DNA of 30,470 nucleotides from JBQTHP01 sp052389755 (GTDB lineage Bacteria; Pseudomonadota; Gammaproteobacteria; Steroidobacterales; Steroidobacteraceae): NCBI GenBank assembly GCA_052389755.1, contig JBQTHP010000193.1:1-30470 (forward strand), written 5' to 3'. Each line of letters opens with the position of its first letter. The stretch's first letter is position 1. Under the pieces are notes generated by a model, which was not told the DNA's origin, ran no database searches, and was given only the letters and a program-made list of their open reading frames with translations. The position numbers were made by a program, and so were the translations under genes. Positions 1 to 6,518 of the stretch are shown one piece after another.

Positions 1-171
1 TTCGCGCTGTATGCTGTTTGGCACGCGGATATTGACACAAGGTTGTGGCCGGGTGTGTCTTTGGTTTTTTTCTTCCTCGCCAGTATATCGGATTTTTTAA
101 ACCGACTTCGCGCACTCCAGACCGACCCACGCTCACTTCGCACGACGCCGCGACCTGCCGGCCACGCGTGA
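1..171 (+). CDS. C-terminal fragment of a possible membrane protein, open at the left edge
   Basis: Frame 1 is open from the first base to a TGA at 169-171 (56 codons). The peptide has a hydrophobic stretch at about residues 16-30 (WPGVSLVFFFLASIS), then a basic, arginine- and proline-rich tail. That pattern fits the end of a polytopic inner-membrane protein with a cytoplasmic tail. It would converge on the fRMsr gene, about 70 bp away. The first 110 bases are clearly more AT-rich than the rest of the window (runs of T, and TTA and ATA codons). This could mean a transferred gene or simply phenylalanine/leucine-rich membrane coding. I do not recognise the family, and the start lies outside the window. 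It could also be non-coding. Confidence 0.3.
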   Translation, partial: FALYAVWHADIDTRLWPGVSLVFFFLASISDFLNRLRALQTDPRSLRTTPRPAGHA

Positions 172-239
172 TCTGACTCTTCGCGCGATCGTGGAGCGAA
201 TGAAAACGGCATCGACCGAGCCGGGCCACTCGGCGCACG

Positions 240-728
240 CTAACGTATGGCCTCGACGTAGATGCTCGCGAGGCGTTCGATCCCACGCTGGTCGCTCGCG
301 TCGAAACGCGCGAGCCGCGGGCTGTCGATATCGAGCACGCCGATCAGCTTCTCCCCTGAAATGAGCGGCACCACGATCTCCGACTGCGACGCGGCATCGC
401 AGGCGATGTGCCCCGGAAATGCATGCACGTCGGGAACGACGAGCGTCTCGCGCCGTGCGGCCGCCGTGCCGCACGCGCCGCTGCCTAGCGCAATGCGTAC
501 GCAGGCCGGCTTGCCCTGGAACGGGCCCACGACGAGCTCGCCACCTTTCAGAAAATAAAATCCTGCCCAGTTGAGATCCGGCAGCGCATCGAAGATGAGC
601 GCGGCCGTATTGGCGGCATTCGCGATCGGGTCGCGCTCACCGGAAAGCAGCGCGCCCAGCTCCGCGGCGAGCCGCCCGTAGTCCGCGTTCCTGTCGAGGA
701 AGTCGTAGCGGGAGGTGGCGTGGCTCAT
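240..728 (-). CDS. msrC: Free methionine-(R)-sulfoxide reductase (fRMsr, GAF domain)
   Basis: This 162-residue protein is a single GAF domain of the YebR/fRMsr type, which reduces free (not protein-bound) methionine-R-sulfoxide in the cytoplasm with thioredoxin as electron donor. The three cysteines that define the active family are present: C76 (KPACVRI), C86 (GSGACGT) and C110 (HIACDAAS). The NWAGFYF and GVLDIDSP segments typical of the family are also there. The length matches the family (about 160 residues). The gene starts 11 bp after the epmA stop on the same strand, so it is probably the last gene of the sco-psd-epmA-msrC operon. The start is the ATG at 728. The function is known for the family; the operon membership is inferred from spacing. 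Confidence 0.9.
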   Translation of the reverse strand: MSHATSRYDFLDRNADYGRLAAELGALLSGERDPIANAANTAALIFDALPDLNWAGFYFLKGGELVVGPFQGKPACVRIALGSGACGTAAARRETLVVPDVHAFPGHIACDAASQSEIVVPLISGEKLIGVLDIDSPRLARFDASDQRGIERLASIYVEAIR

Positions 729-739
729 GAATGCAGCAC

Positions 740-1702
740 TCAGGCGCGATCGGTCGGAAAGGGCAGTACATCATCGATGTGTCCGGCGCCCGCCGCCAGC
801 ATGAGCACGCGATCGAACCCCAGCGCCACTCCGGCGCAATCGGGCAGCCCTGAAGAGAGCGCGGCGAGCAGCCGCTCATCGAGCGGATGCCGCGGCAGAG
901 CGCGTCGCTCGCGTTCCGCCAGATCCCGCTCGAACCGGGCGCGCTGCTCGGCGCTCGCGCCGAGCTCGGCGAACCCGTTTCCGAGCTCGATTCCTTCGCA
1001 GTAGAGCTCGAAGCGCAGCGCGAACCGCGGATCCTCCGGATCGAGTCGCGCGAGCGCAGCCTGCGACGCGGGATAGCGATGGACGAAAGAAAACGCGCCT
1101 CGGCCAAGCTGCGGTCCGACGCGCGTGCTCATCAGGTAATCGAGGAACGAATCGCGGTCGCTCAGCGCGGCACTTTCATGCGCAAGGCCCGATGCGATCG
1201 CCGCGTCTTTCAGCGCCGCGTCGGACATCTCGATCGGGTCGAGTTGCGCGTAGCGAACGAAAGCCTCGCGCCACGCGAGCCGCTCCGTCGCGAAGCGCGC
1301 CGCACGCCCGGCGAGGAGCTCGCGCACCAGCGCATCGACCTCGTTCATCAATGCATCGAGCGAAAAGCCGCGCCGATACCACTCGATGAGCGTGAACTCC
1401 GGGTTGTGCAGCCGCCCGCGCTCACCGCCGCGCACGACGTGACAGATCTGGAAGATGTCGCCGCTGCCGGCCGCGAGGAGCCGCTTCATCGCGTACTCGG
1501 GCGAGGTGTGCAGGAAATAGAGGCGTTCGCTGCCGGAAAGCTTCGCGGTCGCGGAATGGATGTGCGCATCGCTCACCGGCGCGTTCACGAGCATCGGCGT
1601 ATCCACTTCGAGCACTGCGCGCGACGCGAAGAACCGGCGCGTGCGCTCGAGCAGCGCTGCCCGCAGGCGCAACGTTTCGACCGACAGCGTCGGCTGCCAC
1701 AT
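740..1702 (-). CDS. epmA: Elongation factor P--(R)-beta-lysine ligase EpmA
   Basis: A 320-residue class II lysyl-tRNA-synthetase paralogue (GenX/PoxA/YjeA) without an anticodon-binding domain. It activates (R)-beta-lysine and attaches it to a conserved lysine of elongation factor P, which helps ribosomes through polyproline stretches. Visible class II elements are TSPEYAMKRLL, the motif 2 region with HNPEFTLIEWYR, and motif 3 GVALGFDRVLML. The ATG at 1702 was chosen over an upstream in-frame ATG at 1771. It gives the usual N-terminus (MWQPTLSVETL) and length, and its A is shared with the psd stop codon (TGATG), a layout typical of translational coupling. EpmB, which makes beta-lysine, and EF-P itself are not in the window. 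Confidence 0.93.
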   Translation of the reverse strand: MWQPTLSVETLRLRAALLERTRRFFASRAVLEVDTPMLVNAPVSDAHIHSATAKLSGSERLYFLHTSPEYAMKRLLAAGSGDIFQICHVVRGGERGRLHNPEFTLIEWYRRGFSLDALMNEVDALVRELLAGRAARFATERLAWREAFVRYAQLDPIEMSDAALKDAAIASGLAHESAALSDRDSFLDYLMSTRVGPQLGRGAFSFVHRYPASQAALARLDPEDPRFALRFELYCEGIELGNGFAELGASAEQRARFERDLAERERRALPRHPLDERLLAALSSGLPDCAGVALGFDRVLMLAAGAGHIDDVLPFPTDRA

Positions 1703-2607
1703 CACGGCCGCAAGCTCGCGATGGGCTCCCCGACTCTCACCGTGCTTCCCGCGATGAGCCCGGCGCGCCACTCGATCGTCTCCGGCGGGAACAACAGGAT
1801 TACGGTCGAACCCATGTTGAAGCGTCCCAGCTCCGCGCCCTTCGGAAGCTCGAGAGGCGAGGCGACATCATCGACCGGCAGATCGCAGGGCCGCCGGAGC
1901 CGACGCGGCGTGACATCGCCGTGCCACACGGTCGCCATGCTGCCGACGAAGAGGGCGCCGACGAGCACGAGCGCGAACGCCGTCCGATCGCCCTCGAAAA
2001 TGCACACGATGCGCTCGTTGCGCGCGAAGAGTCCGGCGACGGAGGCCGCGGTGACGGCATTGACGCTGAACAGCCGGCCCGGAACGAACTTCGAGGCCAC
2101 GAGGCGCCCGCCGAGCGGCATGTGAATGCGATGATAGTTGTACGGAGCAAGGTACAGCGTAGCGAAGGCGCCGCCGGCGAGCCGTTCGGTCCAGTTCGAT
2201 TCGCCGCCCATCAGGTCGGCCAGCGCGTAGTAACGATTCTTGGCCTGCAGCAGTCGCCCGGCCTCGAGCGAGCCGATCTGACTCACGATGCCGTCTATCG
2301 GTGAAACGACGACGCTCGGATCGCTGTCGAGCCGTCGCGCACCTGCCTTCAACGCCCGCGTGAAGAAATCGTTGAAGCTCGCATAGCGATGCGGGTCCGG
2401 CTCGACGGCATCGCTCATGTCCGGGCGAAAACCACGGACGAAGCTGCCGATCAGGCGGTTCTTGAGGCCGGGTAGACGGCTGCGCGCGATGCGATGCACC
2501 AGACGCGACAGCGCATGCTGCGGAAGAACGTGCTGCAGCCCGACGAAGATGCGATTGCCGATGGTCGCCGATCCCGGCGCTTCGCCGGGCATCTCCTCGT
2601 CATTCAT
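1702..2607 (-). CDS. psd: Phosphatidylserine decarboxylase proenzyme
   Basis: This 301-residue protein converts phosphatidylserine to phosphatidylethanolamine at the inner membrane. It is made as a proenzyme that cuts itself at a GST motif. The cleaved serine becomes the pyruvoyl cofactor. The motif is seen as MGSTVILLF (G266-S267-T268). The residues that drive cleavage are also placed correctly: D105 in SPIDGIV and H162 in NYHRIHMP, with the same 57-residue spacing as D90/H147 of the E. coli enzyme. The ATG at 2607 shares its A with the stop codon of the SCO1-like gene (TGATG). A TTG one codon upstream would also be possible. The gene lies between sco and epmA. The family position is about as secure as sequence can make it. 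Confidence 0.95.
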   Translation of the reverse strand: MNDEEMPGEAPGSATIGNRIFVGLQHVLPQHALSRLVHRIARSRLPGLKNRLIGSFVRGFRPDMSDAVEPDPHRYASFNDFFTRALKAGARRLDSDPSVVVSPIDGIVSQIGSLEAGRLLQAKNRYYALADLMGGESNWTERLAGGAFATLYLAPYNYHRIHMPLGGRLVASKFVPGRLFSVNAVTAASVAGLFARNERIVCIFEGDRTAFALVLVGALFVGSMATVWHGDVTPRRLRRPCDLPVDDVASPLELPKGAELGRFNMGSTVILLFPPETIEWRAGLIAGSTVRVGEPIASLRP

Positions 2608-3221
2608 CAACCGGCCAGCCGGGCGGCGAGCCCTCGGAGGTCGGCGGCGAGGCTCGGCGAGTCGATCGGCGGCGTGAATACCGCCACGAGCTCGCCCCGC
2701 GCGTCGATGAGAAAGACGGCCGAGGTGTGATCCACGGTGTACGCGTCACCGGGCAGTTCGGAGCGCGCCACGGCGACTCCGAGGGTTTTGGCCAGCTGCT
2801 CGATCGTGCGCTTCTCGCCGGTGAGCCCGATGAATTCCGGATCGAAGGCGCGCAGATAGGTCGCGAGCGCTTCAGGCGTATCGCGCTGCGGATCGACGCT
2901 TACCATCACCACCCGCAGGCCACGTACGCCGGCCTCGCGCTTGACCTGCGCAAGCTTTGCGAGCGTGGTCGGACAGATGTCCGGGCAGTTCGTGAATCCG
3001 AAGAACACGAGCGACGGTCGGCCGCGAAGATCGGCAGCCGAAAACGGCTGACCCGCCTGGTCCACGAGCGTGAACGCGGGCACCGCCTTCGACTCCGGCA
3101 ACCATGTACCGCTTGCCAGCGTCGCGGCCGAGCTGTCATGTTGCCGCGCGAGCCAGGCGCCGCACGCCGCGGCAACGATCGCGGCGGCCGCCCACACGAT
3201 CCAGTTGCGTCGGATTCCCAT
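2607..3221 (-). CDS. SCO1/SenC/PrrC-family copper chaperone (cytochrome oxidase assembly)
   Basis: A 204-residue thioredoxin-fold protein with an N-terminal membrane anchor (residues 8-24) and a periplasmic domain. The SCO copper ligands are visible: C79 and C83 in TNCPDICP, and H165 in TVDHTSAVF. SCO proteins deliver copper to the CuA site of cytochrome c oxidase, and some act as thiol-disulfide reductases. It is the first gene of the minus-strand operon leading into psd, epmA and msrC. Its start ATG (3221-3219) lies within the four bases CATG that also contain the start codon of the divergent prmB gene, so any promoter should lie inside prmB. No clear Shine-Dalgarno sequence precedes it. 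No cytochrome oxidase genes are in the window. Confidence 0.9.
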   Translation of the reverse strand: MGIRRNWIVWAAAAIVAAACGAWLARQHDSSAATLASGTWLPESKAVPAFTLVDQAGQPFSAADLRGRPSLVFFGFTNCPDICPTTLAKLAQVKREAGVRGLRVVMVSVDPQRDTPEALATYLRAFDPEFIGLTGEKRTIEQLAKTLGVAVARSELPGDAYTVDHTSAVFLIDARGELVAVFTPPIDSPSLAADLRGLAARLAG

Positions 3222-4125
3222 GCCGGAAGTATCCCATACCCGCGCGCGCCGCCCGACCGTGCACGAGCTGATCGAGCGCAGTGCACGGCGATTGCGCCGG
3301 TCGGACGCATTCTTCGGTCATGGCACCGACAACGCCCGCGACGAGGCTGCTGCACTGATCTGGCATGCGCTTCGCCTGCCGCATCGCATCCGCCCCGAAA
3401 TCCATGAACGAAGAGTCCGCGCGACCGACGTCGAGCGCGCCGATGCGCTCATCGCGCGGCGCATTGCCGAGCGCGTGCCGGCCGTGTATCTCACCGGACG
3501 CACGTGGTTTGCAGGCTTGCCGTTTCACGTCGATCGGCGCGTGCTGATCCCGCGCTCGCCGCTCGCCGAGCTCATCGAGCAGCGCTTTGCGCCGTGGATC
3601 GACGCACGGCGCGTGCGCCGCATTCTCGACATCGGTACGGGGTCGGCCTGCATCGCGATCGCCTGCGCCAAGGCATTCCCGGCGGCGCGCGTGGACGCCG
3701 TCGATATCTCCACGGATGCGCTCGACGTGGCACGGCTCAACGTTCGCACGCATCGCGTCGGCCGTCGCGTGCGGCTCTTGCGGTCGAACCACTTCGAGAA
3801 GCTCGGGCGCGCGACGTACGACGTGATCGTGAGCAATCCCCCTTACGTCGGCGCGCGCGAGCTCGCGCGGCTGCCGGCCGAGTACCGTCACGAGCCTCGC
3901 ATCGCGCTCGCCGCCGGCCGTGACGGGCTCGATTCGGTGCGCGTGATCCTGCGCGAGGCGGGGCGCCACCTGCGCCCGGGCGGCATCCTGATCGTCGAGG
4001 TCGGCAACTCCGATCGCGCAGTCCGGCGCGCTTTCCCGCACCTGCCGTTCACGTGGCTGGAATTCGAGCGCGGTGGCGGCGGCGTTTTCCTCCTGACGGC
4101 GGAGCAGGTGAACGAGAAAGCCTGA
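3220..4125 (+). CDS. prmB: Ribosomal protein uL3 (L3) N5-glutamine methyltransferase PrmB
   Basis: A 301-residue class I SAM-dependent methyltransferase of the HemK family that methylates a glutamine side chain of ribosomal protein L3 during 50S assembly. The SAM-binding motif I is at residues 135-147 (ILDIGTGSACIAI), and the glutamine-binding NPPY motif is at 206-209 (VSNPPYVGA). The segments FFGHGTDN, RRVLIPRSP, EYRHEP and FTWLEFERGG separate PrmB from its paralogue PrmC. The ATG at 3220 gives the normal length. Extending further upstream would run deep into the divergent SCO1-like gene. A GTG at 3259 is a possible alternative start. It precedes aroC, as in related genomes, but a 161-bp gap with a large hairpin and heptad repeats lies between them. 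Confidence 0.92.
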   Translation: MPEVSHTRARRPTVHELIERSARRLRRSDAFFGHGTDNARDEAAALIWHALRLPHRIRPEIHERRVRATDVERADALIARRIAERVPAVYLTGRTWFAGLPFHVDRRVLIPRSPLAELIEQRFAPWIDARRVRRILDIGTGSACIAIACAKAFPAARVDAVDISTDALDVARLNVRTHRVGRRVRLLRSNHFEKLGRATYDVIVSNPPYVGARELARLPAEYRHEPRIALAAGRDGLDSVRVILREAGRHLRPGGILIVEVGNSDRAVRRAFPHLPFTWLEFERGGGGVFLLTAEQVNEKA

Positions 4126-4144
4126 TGGAGAAGAGCGAAGAGGT

Positions 4145-4191
4145 GCGCGGGCTGGCGCGTCTTAAGCCCCAAACGCGCCAGCGGCCCGCGC
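4145..4191. other. Long GC-rich hairpin between prmB and aroC
   Basis: Two adjacent 8-bp perfect inverted segments form one stem. GCGCGGGC (4145-4152) pairs with GCCCGCGC (4184-4191), and TGGCGCGT (4153-4160) pairs with ACGCGCCA (4173-4180). There is a 12-base loop and a 3-base bulge (4181-4183). The stem has 16 base pairs, nearly all G-C. No T-run follows, so it does not look like an intrinsic terminator. It may protect the prmB mRNA 3' end, act with Rho, or be a copy of a dispersed palindromic repeat. Confidence 0.6.
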
Positions 4192-4249
4192 TCGGCACCC
4201 GCCCTAATGCGATCGCGCAGGGGCCTTCAACTCTGAGCCTTTGATCCGG

Positions 4250-4277
4250 GCTGTAGGCTGTGACCTGTAGGCTGTAG
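4250..4277 (+). repeat. Heptanucleotide tandem array, unit (G/C)CTGTAG
   Basis: Four head-to-tail 7-base units: GCTGTAG, GCTGTGA, CCTGTAG, GCTGTAG. A partial GCT follows. The array ends 9 bases before the GTG start of aroC. The same unit occurs at 10165-10199, ahead of accD. No gene fits in this stretch. Confidence 0.75.
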
Positions 4278-4286
4278 GCTATCTCC

Positions 4287-5396
4287 GTGTCCGGCAACAC
4301 GATCGGCAAGCTCTTTACCGTCACGACCTTCGGCGAAAGCCACGGGCCGGCGCTCGGCTGCATCGTGGACGGCTGTCCGCCGGGGCTCGCACTGACCGAG
4401 GCCGACGTGCAGCGCGACGTGGACAGGCGCCGCACCGGCACGTCGCACTTCGTGAGCCAGCGACGCGAAGGCGACCAGGTCCGCATCCTCTCGGGGGTCT
4501 TCGAAGGACGCACGACGGGTACGCCGATCGGCATCCTGATCGAGAACACCGACGCACGCTCGCGCGACTACGAGAAGATCAAGGATCGGTTTCGCCCGGG
4601 CCACGCCGACTACACCTATCAGCAGAAGTACGGGTTTCGCGACCACCGGGGCGGCGGCCGCTCATCGGCTCGCGAGACGGTCATGCGCGTCGCCGCCGGC
4701 GCGATCGCACGCAAATACCTCGCCGAGCGGCTGGGCGTCGGCATCCACGGCTATCTGAGCCGCATCGGCAGCCTGCAGATCGAGCCCGTGCAGCCGTCGT
4801 TCGCATACGAGAATCCCTTCTTCTGCCCCGATCCCGCGCGGATCGCAGAGCTCGAGGCGCTCATCTGGAAGATTCGCGAGGCGGGCGATTCGATCGGCGC
4901 GCGCATCTCCGTCGTCGCGTCGGGCGCTCCGCCCGGGCTCGGGGAGCCCGTGTTCGACCGGCTCGACGCGGACATCGCGTACGCCATGATGAGCATCAAT
5001 GCCGTCAAGGCGGTGGAGATCGGCGCGGGCACGCGGGCGGCGGAACAGCGCGGCAGCGAGCACCGCGATGAGCTCACTCCGAAAGGGTTTCGAAGCAACC
5101 ATGCCGGCGGCACGCTCGGCGGTATCTCGACCGGCCAGGACATCATCGTTCACGTCACGTTGAAGCCGACCTCGAGCATCCAGATCCCGGGTGCCACGAT
5201 CGACGTCGAGGGCAACCACTGCGAGATCATCACGACCGGGCGGCACGATCCGTGCGTCGGCCTGCGCGCAACGCCGATCGCCGAAGCCATGCTCGCGCTC
5301 GTGCTGATGGATCACTATCTCAGGCACCGCGCCCAGAACGCGGACGTTCAGTCGACCACTCCCGACATCACGAAAGGCGCGGCGGATAGATCATGA
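4287..5396 (+). CDS. aroC: Chorismate synthase
   Basis: A 369-residue enzyme that makes chorismate from 5-enolpyruvylshikimate-3-phosphate, the last step of the shikimate pathway. It needs reduced FMN. Family signatures are seen at the N-terminus (FGESHGPALG), in the FMN/substrate region (RPGHADYTY, then DHRGGGRSSARET) and near the C-terminus (RHDPCVGLR). The start is a GTG at 4287; no ATG is available nearby, and the reading begins VSGNTIGKLF as usual for the family. The last four bases overlap the asd start (ATGA), so the two genes are very likely translationally coupled. The leader contains a heptad array and no strong Shine-Dalgarno sequence. Confidence 0.96.
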   Translation: MSGNTIGKLFTVTTFGESHGPALGCIVDGCPPGLALTEADVQRDVDRRRTGTSHFVSQRREGDQVRILSGVFEGRTTGTPIGILIENTDARSRDYEKIKDRFRPGHADYTYQQKYGFRDHRGGGRSSARETVMRVAAGAIARKYLAERLGVGIHGYLSRIGSLQIEPVQPSFAYENPFFCPDPARIAELEALIWKIREAGDSIGARISVVASGAPPGLGEPVFDRLDADIAYAMMSINAVKAVEIGAGTRAAEQRGSEHRDELTPKGFRSNHAGGTLGGISTGQDIIVHVTLKPTSSIQIPGATIDVEGNHCEIITTGRHDPCVGLRATPIAEAMLALVLMDHYLRHRAQNADVQSTTPDITKGAADRS

Positions 5397-6418
5397 GCAA
5401 ACAGTGGCGGGTAGCCATCGTCGGTGCGACCGGTCTCGTGGGCGAGATGATGGTGCAGGTGCTCGAAGAGCGCGGCTTCCCCGTGTCCGAGCTGTTCCTG
5501 CTTGCGAGCAATCGCTCGCTCGGCAAGTCCATCACCTTCAAGGGGCGAAGCCATCCCGTCGGCGAGCTCGCCGGCTTCGACTTCAAGCGCGCGGACATCG
5601 GGCTCTTCTCCGCCGGGGCCGACGTGTCGCGCCAGTACGCGCCGAAAGCAGCCGCCGCGGGCTGTATCGTCATCGACAACACGTCGGAGTTTCGTTACGA
5701 CGATGACGTGCCGCTCGTCGTTCCCGAAGTGAACGCGCACGCGATCGCGCAGTACAAGAAGCGCGGCATCATCGCGAACCCGAACTGTTCCACGATCCAG
5801 ATGGTCGTGGCGCTCAAGCCGATTCACGATGCCGTCGGGATCGAGCGCATCAACGTCGCGACGTATCAGGCCGTCTCAGGTGCCGGCAAGGAAGCGGTGG
5901 AGGAGCTCGCGGAGCAGACGACCGCGCTCCTGAGCGGGAAAGGGCCGGTCGAGGGCCGCGTGGTGCCGAAGCAGATCGCTTTCAACTGTGTGCCGCACAT
6001 CGACAGCTTCCAGGACAACGGCTACACCAAGGAGGAGATGAAGATGGTGTGGGAGACCCGGAAAATCATGGAGGATCAGACCATCCGCGTGAACCCGACC
6101 ACGGTTCGCGTGCCGGTGTTTTTCGGCCATTCCGAGGCGGTGCACCTGGAGACGCGCAAGAAGATTTCGGCGGCGGAAGCGCGGCGGCTGCTCGAGAAGG
6201 CTCCGGGCGTCGAAGTGCTCGACGAACGCCGCCCCGGCGGGTATCCGACCGCTGCTACCGAGGCAGCGAACCGCGACACAGTTTATGTCGGGCGAATACG
6301 TGAAGATATTTCAGCGGAGCGGGGACTTAACCTATGGGTGGTTGCGGACAACGTGCGCAAGGGTGCGGCGACGAACAGTGTGCAGATCGCCGAGATTTTG
6401 GTCCGCGACTACTTATAA
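5393..6418 (+). CDS. asd: Aspartate-semialdehyde dehydrogenase
   Basis: A 341-residue NADPH-dependent enzyme that reduces aspartyl phosphate to aspartate semialdehyde, the branch point to lysine, diaminopimelate, threonine and methionine. The Rossmann glycine motif is VGATGLVGEMM (about residues 10-20), and the catalytic cysteine is C132 in NPNCSTIQM. The conserved YQAVSGAGK segment is present. The ATG overlaps the aroC stop by four bases. In Pseudomonas the related locus carries an asd paralogue (usg) before fimV; here there is only one asd-type gene, followed by a 100-bp gap and fimV. Nothing looks broken. Confidence 0.95.
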   Translation: MSKQWRVAIVGATGLVGEMMVQVLEERGFPVSELFLLASNRSLGKSITFKGRSHPVGELAGFDFKRADIGLFSAGADVSRQYAPKAAAAGCIVIDNTSEFRYDDDVPLVVPEVNAHAIAQYKKRGIIANPNCSTIQMVVALKPIHDAVGIERINVATYQAVSGAGKEAVEELAEQTTALLSGKGPVEGRVVPKQIAFNCVPHIDSFQDNGYTKEEMKMVWETRKIMEDQTIRVNPTTVRVPVFFGHSEAVHLETRKKISAAEARRLLEKAPGVEVLDERRPGGYPTAATEAANRDTVYVGRIREDISAERGLNLWVVADNVRKGAATNSVQIAEILVRDYL

Positions 6419-6518
6419 GTTATAGTGCCGCCGCATTGGGGTTCGGGCTGCAGAATCTGGCCCAAATTACTGTTTATAAAAGGATTTGCCGCGGTCTCAT
6501 GCCGCTCGGGGTGTTCTG

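Noticed and set aside
67..73. T-run at the left edge considered as a terminator
   Set aside because: No stem precedes it, and it lies in an open frame with a membrane-protein-like peptide.
887..2125. Open frame of 412 codons on the plus strand across epmA and psd
   Set aside because: It is antisense to two clearly identified enzymes, is arginine/glutamate-rich and has no motif.
4145..4191. Hairpin considered as an intrinsic terminator of prmB
   Set aside because: No T-run follows the stem, so it was described as a structure of unknown role.
6475..6480. TATAAA before fimV considered as a promoter
   Set aside because: There is no -35 box at a fitting distance and no GC-rich discriminator. 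It may only reflect local AT content.
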